From contig OZ038435.1 in the NCBI GenBank assembly GCA_964036275.1, forward strand, positions 26,889,521 to 26,953,520: a stretch of 64,000 bases of DNA. The letters are read 5' to 3'. The translations under genes were made by a program, and so were the position numbers. Every line of letters begins with the position of its first letter. The stretch's first letter is position 1. Shown piece after piece: positions 1-10,780 of this stretch. The notes beneath the pieces were generated by a model. It was not told the DNA's origin and made no database searches. It worked only from the letters and a program-made list of their open reading frames with translations. This stretch comes from Litoditis marina. Taxonomy: Eukaryota; Nematoda; Chromadorea; Rhabditida; Rhabditidae.

Positions 1-3000
1 CTTGGATATTCAGGTACGCTCATAATATTGAGAAAAAAATATTTCCCCGAAAAAACCCTTATCGCAATTTGGTATTTTCTTTATAATAGTTTACCTTTAT
101 TCTGTTGTCTGTTTAGTTTGTGCAAGATTACAACATATAATCGTTTATAGGGCGATGTAGCGCTCACTGGAGGAGCAGACAAAACTGTTGTTTTGTTCAA
201 CGTCGCCAAGGAGCAAGTTCAAGACGTATTCAAAGGCCACCAGAAGAAAATTAACTCTGTCATTCTTCACTCTAACAAATCTACTGCCATCTCTGCTAGT
301 TCCGATGCACAGGTGAGAAATGATTTCAGTTCGTCTTGTGGGAGCCTTGGTGTTTTAGTTCAATCAACCTACTATTTTGAGTACATTCAAATAATTTGAT
401 GATGAAAGTTTAGGTGCGCGTCTGGAACTCCGGTGACGACAGCTGCAAAGCTGTCATTGATGTTCATCAAGCCGCAGTCACAGGTTGGTGATGACTGTTT
501 TTGATTAAATATAGGTGAATTCGTGTAGTTTGTCCAATCATTACTAGATACGATACGAATGAAATAAAATTTGATGTATAGAATGTTTGCAGAACTTATG
601 CAACACCAAAGATGTACTCTAAATATATGGTTAGTTAGGAACATGCTGTATTTGTTTATTTCTTCTCTGCTTACACCACTGACTTCTAGTCTTCAGTCTT
701 TATCAACTTTTCTTCTAGATATCTCGCTTCACGCCACTGGGGACTACATACTTTCCGTCTCTGATGATTCCCACTGGGCATTCTCCGACATCTCTACCGG
801 AAAGACTTTGTGTAAAGTTAGTTTTCTATATGATATAAATACCCCTCTAGGTGTTAATGGGTGTCAAGTTAGACATGCATTTGATTTTCCATGTGAAAAA
901 AAAAACTTCCTTGCTGACCTCCTTCAACAAAAATAGTCAAAGCTTGTTCGAAGTGCTACGTTGTTAAGGTTACTACGGAACTTTTTGTATTGATCAATTG
1001 ATCACGCGAAATTTATAGAAGTTTCTGATTACCAATTTCACATTTATTTCTTTGTTACATCCGAATTTTCAGGTGAGAGATGATGAATCTTCTTCTGTCG
1101 CAATCTGCTGTACAGAATTCCATCCCGATGGACTGATTTTCGGTACCGGTACTGCGGACGCGGTTGTGAAGATTTGGGATCTCAAAGAACAGGTATAATC
1201 TTTATTTGATAACTACTATATATACAGTTACATGAAGCGCTGAGCGGCATACATTGTAACCCAAGATAGTACTGATGATCGTCATACGTGCGTTTCGTGA
1301 TCTACTTCTACTGCGTCACAATCAGTGTTATAACAACACTTGTAGGTTTACCAGTTTGACTACAGCTCAATTGCTGTCGTAGGTCGATTAATTCTCGTCT
1401 TTTGGCTATTCCGTCTCTATGCTTAACATCGTTTCAGACCAATGTCGCCAATTTCCCCGGTCACCAAGGCGGTGTTCGCGCAATTGCATTCTCTGAGAAC
1501 GGTTATTACCTCGCTACTGGCTCCGAAGATGGAGAGGTTCGTATTTTTTTTTACAGATCTGATCTATATTTATCATTGTTCGTACTCACCTTATTAGCCC
1601 TGATGTATAATGAGCGTTATTTATGAAAATAAGGAGCAAACACCAGTAAAGTCTGATTAAAGAAGGTAGGACACCAATAAAGAAATTCACATGATGACAT
1701 GATTCTGATCAACTTCAGGTCTTGAGAAAAACGTTTTATATGAAAATGGAGAAAATTTAGTAATTTACAAAAAATACAGTTTTATTAAAGTGAAATATTG
1801 CATTACTGTCGAGGCTAGAAGTTGGCATAGCGTTTATAATAATTATTATGGCGCTTTTGATAATTATTATAGATTAGCATAGCGCGCTGTGGGATGAGAC
1901 ATAACGCGAATGAGGAGAAGTTAGATATGATTAGGTTAATGTGCTCAGTATAAGATGTACTCAAAACCGATTCGACCCTGATTCAAGAATCCTCTTCCAT
2001 CTCCAATCTCCATCATCCATGAAGAATCCAGAATCTTGAATCAGGGTCGAAACGGTTTTGAGTACATCTCTTACTGAGCACATTAACCTAATCATACCAC
2101 CATCCAAAAGTCCTAGTGACACAATTATATTTTGTTCAAATAAAATAACCTAATAGAAGTTAGATAGTTGTACAAAATATCAATGGGACAGAACTCGATT
2201 CCCCGCGGGTCAGAACTCGACCTCTCCATATTGGTGTCTGGCGTCCTTTAAGCGACAAAAATTAGTGATTAGTCCGTTTTCGTATGTAAATAAGTAAAAA
2301 TTTATGCTTTTTCATCAAATGTAGACCGATTGTCCTCTTTTCGGCGGAAAACTTTCATGTTTCAGGTCAAACTGTGGGATCTACGCAAGCTGAAGAACCT
2401 CAAGACAGTTCAACTTCATGATGGTAAACACGCGGTGAGTTTCTGTTTGGGAGAACCCTTTCGTCCACTCATCTGGAAAATCCGAAAAAAACACTCGTGT
2501 TGAAGGTTTTTTGTTCGCTTTCTCACGTTCTCTCGTGTCTAGCAATTGGTTAAGTTATAGAGTTGGTTTGAATTTTTGATTTTGTATATAGATTAGATCT
2601 ACTCTTTCAGATCAATGATATCTCCTTCGATCACAGTGGAAGTTTCCTGGCTATTGGATCAAGCGATGTGCAAGTTCTTCACGTTAAGTCGTGGCAGGTA
2701 AGTAGTATTTAGCGGTACGGAGTCTTTTTAAAGACTGCTATCCATTTCATTCATAGAAAATTGTCACCTCTCACTATTTTAGTTTGAGAATTGTGAGCTC
2801 GTCAATTTCGTATATGGAAACTTTTCCTTCGCTCTTTTTTGGTGGTTTTCACATAGCTACGATAGGCGTGCGTGTAATCGACCGCCATTAGTTTTCTTTT
2901 CGGTTAGTGGACAAATGAATCTGTCAATATAACGATGGTGTATTTTAGGTATCGGGTACTCTCGGTGATCATACCGCTGCTGTGACATCTGTTCGTTTCG

Positions 3001-3065
3001 GAGAGAACGCGAATACTATCTACTCTTCATCAATGGACAAATCATTGCGCGTATTTTCTCTTTGA
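1..3065 (+). CDS. prp-19: Pre-mRNA-processing factor 19, 3' part (WD40 domain)
   Basis: This is the C-terminal WD40 propeller of PRP19, a U-box E3 ubiquitin ligase and scaffold of the spliceosomal NineTeen complex in the nucleus. Exons read as <1..13, 151..312, 414..483, 719..816, 1073..1192, 1438..1536, 2366..2434, 2611..2697 and 2949..3065, all joining in frame to TGA at 3063-3065 (about 277 residues visible). Seven blades can be followed, including [51 protein letters not shown] and [11 protein letters not shown]. The phrases [16 protein letters not shown] and [10 protein letters not shown] are diagnostic of PRP19 in animals. The N-terminal U-box and coiled coil lie upstream of the window. 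The 829-bp intron at 1537-2365 carries a foldback repeat. The gene is followed after 358 bp by a SUMO protease on the same strand and is probably the upstream member of a polycistron. Confidence 0.95.
1926..2095. repeat. 170-bp foldback element in a prp-19 intron
   Basis: The outer ends ATGATTAGGTTAATGTGCTC and its reverse complement face each other. The arms continue through AGATGTACTCAAAACCG and GACCCTGATTCAAGA, giving about 60-bp arms around a short pyrimidine-rich spacer. No open frame is present. It looks like a non-autonomous foldback or MITE insertion. Confidence 0.8.
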
Positions 3066-3423
3066 GGATACACTCACCTGGAACTATTTTGTTAACACAT
3101 TCTGTTTGCTTTTTTATACATTTCCTTCACTGAGATCTTCATGTCTGTTTGTTGTTATCCACCATTTGATCTTTTTTGGCTGAACCGTGTGAGCTATTGT
3201 TCATTTATTTTTTAACTTCATGAGTTTGGTATATTTAAAAACATTCATAATTATGTTGTTGGTTTTCCTGTAAACATTTGTCCTCCAAGTTTGTGTGTTC
3301 TTCTTGCAATCGGTTACCATACCGTGCTTTTATTATTTGTCGGGTTATCACTTTGGTTGGGCTAATTTAGAAATATGAATGGTAATTACAGTTTACTGAA
3401 GTGGTGTCTTATAGGGAATTGAT
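3066..3423. other. Intercistronic region prp-19 / SENP
   Basis: This gap holds the T-rich 3' UTR of prp-19 and the leader of the SUMO protease. Two candidate trans-splice acceptors precede the next ATG, ending near 3391 (TAATTACAG) and 3414 (GTCTTATAG). I see no canonical AATAAA and no independent promoter motif. Short spacing on one strand fits a nematode operon. Confidence 0.5.
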
Positions 3424-6400
3424 ATGAACTATGTCCGGCGAGTTCTGTTCTCATCTGGTTCTGATCAAGCAATTGTGAGAAATTCCAGTCGAGAGTCACC
3501 CCACTTGGACATAGCTTCAGCAGACCTTCGTGATAGAAAAGGTAATTATCGAGCATCCGAAATCAATGTTTTGAAAGTCAACTTCCGTTTTCAAAATTTT
3601 CTCAGGTAAAGATGAAGAACTAAAAAGTTTAAACAGGATTCTATAGCCTGCCTTTCTGTAGACGTGACTATACGCTATCGCGCTGGGCATATAATACGGG
3701 GTTTTGTTGATAACTTGATTGTTAGATTTCACACTCACAGTTTATTGTTTTGTCTCAGCAAATGAATTCTATGTTCAGACCGAAAGCGCAGGGAAAGAGT
3801 TCACTCTGCATCTAATTCTGAAAGCAAAGCAAAGAGACGGAAGACTGAATCTTCAAACTCATCTTGGTTCTCATATGGTGAGTCTAAATTCAATACTCAC
3901 AGGTTTTTTTTTTATTCTCACGCTACTCGGAAGAATGTTCTTGTAGCAGTTCGAAAAAAATCAGTACAATTGAAAACCATTCATTCAATTATTTAAGACA
4001 CGGTCTAATTTCACTGGGCCAATGTGAAATTCGTTGCAAAAAGAGGGGTAGATGAAAACTCGAATGTTTTCCGAACAGCAACTCCACGACGTGTACGTCT
4101 GTAAGTAGCAAGTCGATTTTCCTTGTTGCAGTCACTGGTTGGTTCGGAATGAGCTCTAAATCAGACATCTTGTCGGACAGTGAGGTCGAAGATGATGTCG
4201 AGATCATTCATCACTCGAGATCGCGAAAAGTGACCAGCCCTCGCGGCAAATTTGGTAAGATTCAATGTGTAAACGAAGGTCTACATTTAGAAAGCGCCTT
4301 GCTCTTGTTTTTTTGACTTCAATCCACATTCACTGCTTCCTTCACAACCTCAATCTACATTGACTGCTAAGGCCTTATGAAAACATCGTGTTCAGTAATA
4401 CCATGTTGGAGTTAGAAAGGCGTTCCGTAGTGTTGGCGCTGGTCGGCTGGTATCGGACTTTTTTTTCGGAAAAGATCCATTCTTGTACTCATTATTCATT
4501 CGAGTGCCCTAATCATTTAATTTACAGCGCTCTCAAACATGGCTATCGTCGATTTGACGCAAGAGGATAGCGATGATAGCGAGGAAGTCGTTGTTCTCAG
4601 TTCTAGCTCTGTTGCTCGCAATGGTGTTCCACCTTTCAAAACACCGCAGTCGAACTCTATTCTGAGAACGAGAAGGTAGACATAATCAATCAGGCTCTAA
4701 TCATATACCAGTAAAGTTGTCCGAATAGTCAGAAAAAAAGAAAAAAACGGACTACATTGTTGCCGAAAAGAAGCCATTCGGTCTACTTTAGATGAAAATC
4801 ATAAACTTTCACGTGTTTACATAAAAAAAGAACTAATTTTTGTCGCTTAGTTAGACCTTACTGGTGATTGGTTCTAATCTCCAGGTGTATAGTATCCACT
4901 GTTCACTTTTGCTGTTCGTGTTGAAACTGTAGCTAACATTGCATTGTTGGAACTGTAGCTGACATTGCATTTCAATGGTTGAGAAATTCTCTCAAAACAC
5001 TATTCATACATAATTTGAAATTTAAGCTTTTTCCCGAATCTGAGTGAACATTTTATTTCGAATTGGTAATTTTATAAAATACGTTACAGGGCGGCAGAAA
5101 CAAAATCTGTAGCCACTCCAACCAATTGTACCTTCCAATCGACTGAAGTATTATCTGCGTCTGCAAATTCCGAGAGCGATGATGTGAGTGGTTGCGATTC
5201 AATTCTTTTGTTGTATATTGTACTACAATGATGTTTTGTGGCTCCCACTTCCCACTCCATGAAAGAGGAATGTAGGATTAGTTCACCTTTATAGTAGGTA
5301 ACACTTATTGGCAGCGTTGGTTGTTAGTGTCGGCAAGTGTATTTAGAGTGTATTTAGATATTGATCATCTCCTATTTTGTCATAGAATTTTTTATTCTTA
5401 TCTCCTGTCAGTTTAGGAGTTTAGGTCATGTCTCATGTTTTCATACTTCTATTTGCAATCAAATATAGGCTGAATCCTCAATTCATTTACATTTTGTGTT
5501 AGTCGAAATGATGATTGTAGTTATCTAAATTGCAATGCGTTTAGTGTGAAGTCGTTGCTGTTGTACACAATTCGCCGGGTACAGCTCTGCAGCAAGCTCG
5601 CAAGTCAGCTGAAAATGCCATGAATGAAGTGATTTGTTTGTCCAGCGGGAGCAGTCTTGATAGAGACGGTGCACAGAGCCCTGCTACATCTGATTCCGTA
5701 TCAATTGTATCTGGATCAGAAGATAATGGTTTGTCTTATTTTAGTCATTCTAAGCTGTCTACCAGCATTTTTCCGCTGGTTAGAAGTAATTGCACACAGG
5801 TTTTGTGCGCATTTGGCAGAGAACCAACATTTCATAAGCTACTGTATTCTCGTGGGGAAATGGTTCCGTGAATGTGAAAGTTGGTAGGGTCCTCGTTTTG
5901 GGTACCAAATGGAAATCGTGTAATGAAGAGTGGTTCTATCTTGATTAGTGGGAAATCTAAAAAATCAAATTACTTTGGAAACGTCAAGTGTATTTTCAGG
6001 ACTATTCAGCGACTGCACTTCGCCTGCACCAGAAGATAGTGTCAGTCGAGAACAAACACCAAAAGGATTCTATAAAGGTAAGTATTTGTAGCTTATCCGT
6101 AGGTGTAGATACGTTATGCTTCGCTCGCCAAAAGCCGTCTTCAGAAATGCGACATCTGACATTCGTTCCTTGCTTCATGACAGACGTAGGGGTAGGGCGA
6201 CTTTGTTGAGTTGAATATTGAATCATCTGTTTTTCTTCAAAATCGAGAGTTTTAACTGACCTATGTCAAAATTTTTCACCTTTACTAGTGAAAACCTCAC
6301 ATTCCAGCTTTCCACGTTTCCACCCAGTGTTTTTAGTATCTTCGCCTAGATAAAACAGCTGATTTTCAATAAAAAAATTTGTGGACAATAAAGTCGCCTC

Positions 6401-9400
6401 ATCATTCACCGCCAAGGCTCTCCTATTTTTCTGAAAGCTCGCGGTACCCCCCTCTTTTTTGAGTCGCGACACCTCCAACGTAGTTCAAAACTGGATTTTC
6501 ATCAATTTTCGGTTTTATTTTGTCTAGTTTTGTATGAAATTTGCTGGTTTTCAACTCGCATACGCGCAACCCCTACTTTCCATGAAAATTAGTTTGCACT
6601 CCCCCATATTATAAGAGGCCTTGGCGATGTATGCGCCTCATGTATACTTCATGCCCACAAACACATTGCTTCCAGAAGCGTGTGCCTCCTCCGGTGATCG
6701 CTGGGTTCGTAGCCGTCGTCCCACCTCTCGTTTCACCTCATTGCGGCAACGCGAGAACAACTTCTCGAAGGAAAAGGCCGTCAACCGATTCATCGGCAGA
6801 CTTCATGACCAACAAGCTAGCGTATGTATTTGCATTGCGAAAGATTCTATAGTAGAAAATGTACTTTTTTTCTGTAATCGTCTTCACTTGCACGGAGGTA
6901 GTTTTGAATAGCTGAAATAGAGCAGTGCGCAGTTCGATCGAACGGTTACGAATGCTACCGGTATGATTTGGCGTTTTTATTATCATGTAAAAAATGCAGT
7001 GTTCCAACTAGCTTGAATCGTCCAAGTTGTTTGATTGATTGTTATTGTGTTTTCATGGCTAGATTTTCAAATATAACTGTAAATTGTGTTCAGCCTATCA
7101 ACCTGTTGGCTCGGGATCGTTTCAAGGCGCTTCTTGCTCAACAAGAAAGTGGTATGGGAGCGGAGTCCAGTCAGCCTGTCGTTCAGCCAAATCGTGCAAA
7201 GTGAGTTCAAAGTTAAAGTTTCTCGTTTATATTGAGTAAGTTGTTTGAGATTGTCCACATGTGGGATATGCCGAGTATCTGATCGGAAAACACTTTCTTC
7301 TAAATGGACTGGGATCCTGAGAGGGGTTCATGATTACTCGTGTTTTATCGTGCAACTCATTTTATCCGTTTGAAGACCACCTGCCAAATTGAAAAGGCTC
7401 CAATCCAGTCATGACTATCTGCGCCGCACCAGAGAAGCAATGAAGAAATGGAGTACAGGAAATACTCCTTCCGGTTCCGGTTCTCAGAGGTAATTTTGTT
7501 GCTAGTATATAATCTTCGACGATTTATGTGAACCGTGTGTTATCATATAATTCTCACGTCAATCAATCGTTTGTTTCCAAAAGAAGTTCATTTGCTTATT
7601 GCACTCAAGCAGCTCGAGAAGTTAGTTCAAAAGTTGAGTTCGATTGAAAGATGTCCCCTGATATTTTCTCACGAACTGCCTCATATTTTCAGCCCCATTG
7701 ATTTGGTGTCTTCTTCGGCGTCGTCCTCCAGATCGGCAACACCATGTTCTATGGTGAGCGCGTCATCGGCTGGTCGCGACAGGCTGGATGACATGATCTC
7801 CCTTCTGAGAAGTGTCGAGTTACGCGGTCCGGATGCACTCAAGCAGCTCGAGAAGTTAGTTGTCATTTGTTGTTGACTTGTTTCTCCACAAGGAATTTGT
7901 GTGTTGAGGTTGTATTGCATATATCTTGTGAACTAGTATCTGAGCTTTATTCGCCTTGATATTGTTCACCTTCAAAACTGTTTCTCATGATGATAACCAG
8001 TGGGCGAAAGCGACATATATTCACTAAGGGCGACTAGATTACCAATCACATAGCAGTGGACGAGTTGTATTTGAAAAGCGAAAATCGTAAATGAATATTT
8101 TCATGAATTTCAGCACCAAAAACGCCGCAGCTGCTCGACTGGCGCACGAAGTTGAACTCGGAGCTACCAGTCGCATCTGTGATTTGTCACGAAAGGTGAG
8201 TTTGATTCGAAAGAAATCACATTCACTCTCTCTTTCTTTCTCTCTCTCTCTCTCTCTCTCTTTGTGTTCAACCGATGTCATTGCATTCCCATATATCGTT
8301 TCAGGTGCAGCATGCTGAAATCGAGGAGAAGGTGCGACAGAGTTTAATCTTGAAGGGCATCCGACTACCGAAACCCAAACCGAAGGCAAAGGATGAGTTC
8401 CCAGGTAACGATGGCGCCTTGGTATGAAGTACTATCAACTCTCACGCTTACATATTCTTTCATGTTTTTGGTACTGGGTAATCGGTATGTAAATTAAAGA
8501 AGTTTCATGCATTCGTGTCTGGTCTGATGAAAAATATATGCTATTCGTTGTGTTCAATCGATGTCACTACTATTCTCTGTTTAGCTCTTCCGGAAGAGGC
8601 CGTTGAGTTGTGTGAACGCGTGTGGGGTCGTGGAAGGGACGAAGAGCTATTCGCAGATGGATTCACGCTCAAGATCACAAGAAAGGTCAGTTTATACTGT
8701 TTATATATGTTCGTGTTTTCGTGCAAGATGTGAGAAGATTAATGTGAGCTACCATTGGTGGCGAATACTTTGTGGTTTTAGAAAAGTCTGCCTTTATTTC
8801 ACAATATCACAATGTTGTTGCATTGGATTTCTTTGTTTCAGGATTTACGGACAATATCTGGCTTGAATTGGCTAAATGACGAAGTCATCAACTTTTACCT
8901 GCAGCTGGTGTGTGACCGATCACAAAAGGACGACACTTTACCGAAGGTATTTTGGTTCATTTCTTCTTGCCTTCTGGATTAAGGCAGCACTATGGAGGAA
9001 AATCATAGCTAGAAACTCTGCGAGCTACTGTTGGTGGCAAATACTTTGCAGTTTACAAATAATCACCCTTCGTTCCACAATTCTGTTCGTTTCCGAGCTC
9101 TTCTATTTTCAGGCCTATGCCTTCAACACGTTTTTCTATGCGTCTCTGTCAACCAAGGGATATGCCCTGGTGAAGAGATGGACTCGCAAAGTGGACATCT
9201 TCTCCTTTGAGTTGTTGTTCGTACCTGTTCATGTCGGCCAAACGCATTGGTGTATGGCGGTCAGTGATGCTTTTTTTTTTGCATGATATTCTCACTAAGG
9301 AGTTACCAAATTATTTGTTCAGAGTTCAGAGTACATTTCCTCGTGGATATGCTTTGTCCAATCATTTTTGGTTAGAAAGAAAATTAATGATATTCATCAA

Positions 9401-10129
9401 AAACAGCCGAATTCCAGAAATCTTTCCTTCTGTTTTGTTTACCAGATTTAGTAGAGTGAACAGTTTCACCATAACACGGTCATGTGAAACATATTTTTAG
9501 GTGATTGATTTCGCTCAGAAGAGGATAGATTATTATGACTCGCTTCATGGAAGGAACAAGCCTTGTTTGGATAATTTGAGGTTGGTTCGTTTCTACTGGT
9601 CCCAGTTCACAATTCACGCATAGGTTATTAGCGTTCACATATAACGGTGTTGTTTATCACTTCGACTCGATGTCAGTTTGTTTTACCCACCTTCGTCTAT
9701 TTATTTGTTTGCTTTTGTCTGTTCACTTGTTCAATATTTCTCTGTTTAGAGACTACCTCGAAAAAGAATCGATGGACAAGAAGAAGGTGAACTTCGATTT
9801 CACAGGATGGTCTTTCAATCTGATAAGTGTTAGTTTTCGTTATGTTTGAATATCTACCGTGAGTTCAGTATAGATTCTTCTATTTTCGTTGAGAGATGAG
9901 CTGTACTTTTTAACAGTTTATTGGGATACGATTCCCTACAGTCGTACACAGTTTCACCTTCACTTATCAGGACGGACCCGAGCAGCTGAATGGAAGCGAT
10001 TGTGGAATGTTCTCGTGCAAAACGGCCGAGTTCATATCTCGAAGGCGTGATCTTGTGTTCAATCAAGGACACATGCCATACTTCCGCAAACGAATGGTCT
10101 ACGAAATTGTTCAAAAACAACTGTTGTAG
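3424..10129 (+). CDS. ulp-1: Ulp1/SENP-family SUMO-specific cysteine protease
   Basis: The product removes SUMO from substrates and matures SUMO precursors, probably at the nucleus or nuclear envelope. Nineteen exons join in frame: 3424..3541, 3779..3877, 4132..4254, 4528..4675, 5090..5183, 5545..5728, 6000..6077, 6676..6821, 7094..7200, 7376..7489, 7693..7854, 8114..8195, 8305..8404, 8585..8685, 8842..8946, 9113..9259, 9501..9580, 9750..9828 and 9971..10129 (741 aa). The N-terminal ~530 residues are Ser/Glu-rich and disordered with basic clusters (DRKRRER, KAKRRK). They carry SUMO-interacting-like motifs [19 protein letters not shown] and VICLSS. The C-terminal C48 domain has [21 protein letters not shown], catalytic His632 (THWC), Asp649 (YYDS) and Cys700 (GSDCGMF), and ends [12 protein letters not shown]. 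Exon 10 could instead start at 7397 in the same frame. The catalytic half is secure; the first exons are less so. Confidence 0.9.
4706..4866. mobile_element. ~160-bp TIR element, family 1 copy
   Basis: The copy starts at ATACCAGTAAAGTTGTCCG and ends at TTAGACCTTACTGGTGAT, so the ends CCAGTAA and TTACTGG are inverted. Internal words AATAGTCAG, ACGGACTAC and CACGTGTT recur at 24108, 24745, 27025 and 38665. It has no coding capacity and lies in a SENP intron. It is probably a MITE. Confidence 0.65.
6402..6640. mobile_element. ~240-bp inverted-end element, family 2 copy
   Basis: The left end CACCGCCAAGGCTCTCC faces an inverted right end GGCCTTGGCGATGTATG. The right half (CAACTCGC, ACCCCTA, AAATTAGTT, CTCCCCCAT, AAGAGGCCTTGGCG) recurs at 22728-22815 in the NUP98 gene. 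It is non-coding and lies in a SENP intron upstream of exon 8. Confidence 0.55.
7601..7627 (+). repeat. 27-bp duplicate of an exon end with its 5' splice site
   Basis: Bases 7601-7627 in the intron are identical to 7835-7861, which is the 3' end of SENP exon 11 (encoding ALKQLEK) together with its GTTAGT donor. This is a short direct duplication separated by 234 bp. Confidence 0.85.
8222..8262 (+). repeat. CT microsatellite in SENP intron
   Basis: A run of CTCT and TTTCTCTCT repeats lies in the intron between exons 12 and 13. It provides part of a long polypyrimidine stretch upstream of the acceptor at 8304. Confidence 0.9.
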
Positions 10130-10780
10130 AACTGCATGCGAAAAGTTGGGGCTATCATTTTCTCGATCTCTTACCCAGTTCAAGCGTCGCCGGTGTTGCA
10201 TATTTCTCATATGGGTTGGTTACTGTTGAGATGGCAAATATATTGTTAGTTAATCAAAGTTTATGTTATGTCATATGCAGAGAAAATATAGCCAGCTGCT
10301 TACTCGTAGAATCATTTATCGGCGAAACTTGTCGCCGTACTGTTTTGTTTTTATTTCCTGCAATATCTGATATGATCTCGATCTGATACTTGCTTGTGTC
10401 TCGTTCCTCGTCCATTCATCTGTTTGTATTATTCAATCTCTTCGGCAACATAATATGTGTGTCTTTATCAGTGTTTTTATTGGCTCATTGGCTGCATTCT
10501 TATTTCAGTGTTGCTCAGGATTGTTTATCTTCGCTCGTTATTCCTTGAGTACTGGTACTGGTTGTGATTTCAGTGTATTGTTGTAGTTAGTTGACAAAAA
10601 CGGTGAATGATTCTCGGTTTATCTTGTGAATTTTGTCCGGTTAAATGGTTTTCAGAAGTTTGTGTTATTTCCTCACGCAGAGTTAATTCTCATGTTATTT
10701 TGATGTTTCCACTTTACTTTGTCGCTGTGTTGGATCACTTTGCTGTTTTTGGGACCTATTTCAATTTAGATCAGGAAGGA
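10130..10780. other. Intercistronic region SENP / mitochondrial carrier
   Basis: This is 651 bp of T-rich sequence with no supported coding exon. A candidate trans-splice acceptor TTTCAATTTAG ends at 10769, eleven bases before the carrier ATG. An open frame overlaps the region but shows no recognisable protein. The length is larger than typical C. elegans operon spacing (about 100 bp). Confidence 0.5.

Noticed and set aside
3755..3778. Alternative acceptor at 3758 for SENP exon 2
   Set aside because: It gives an open but unremarkable peptide. The acceptor at 3778 gives a basic, serine-rich sequence with a nuclear-localisation look and keeps the phase of following exons.
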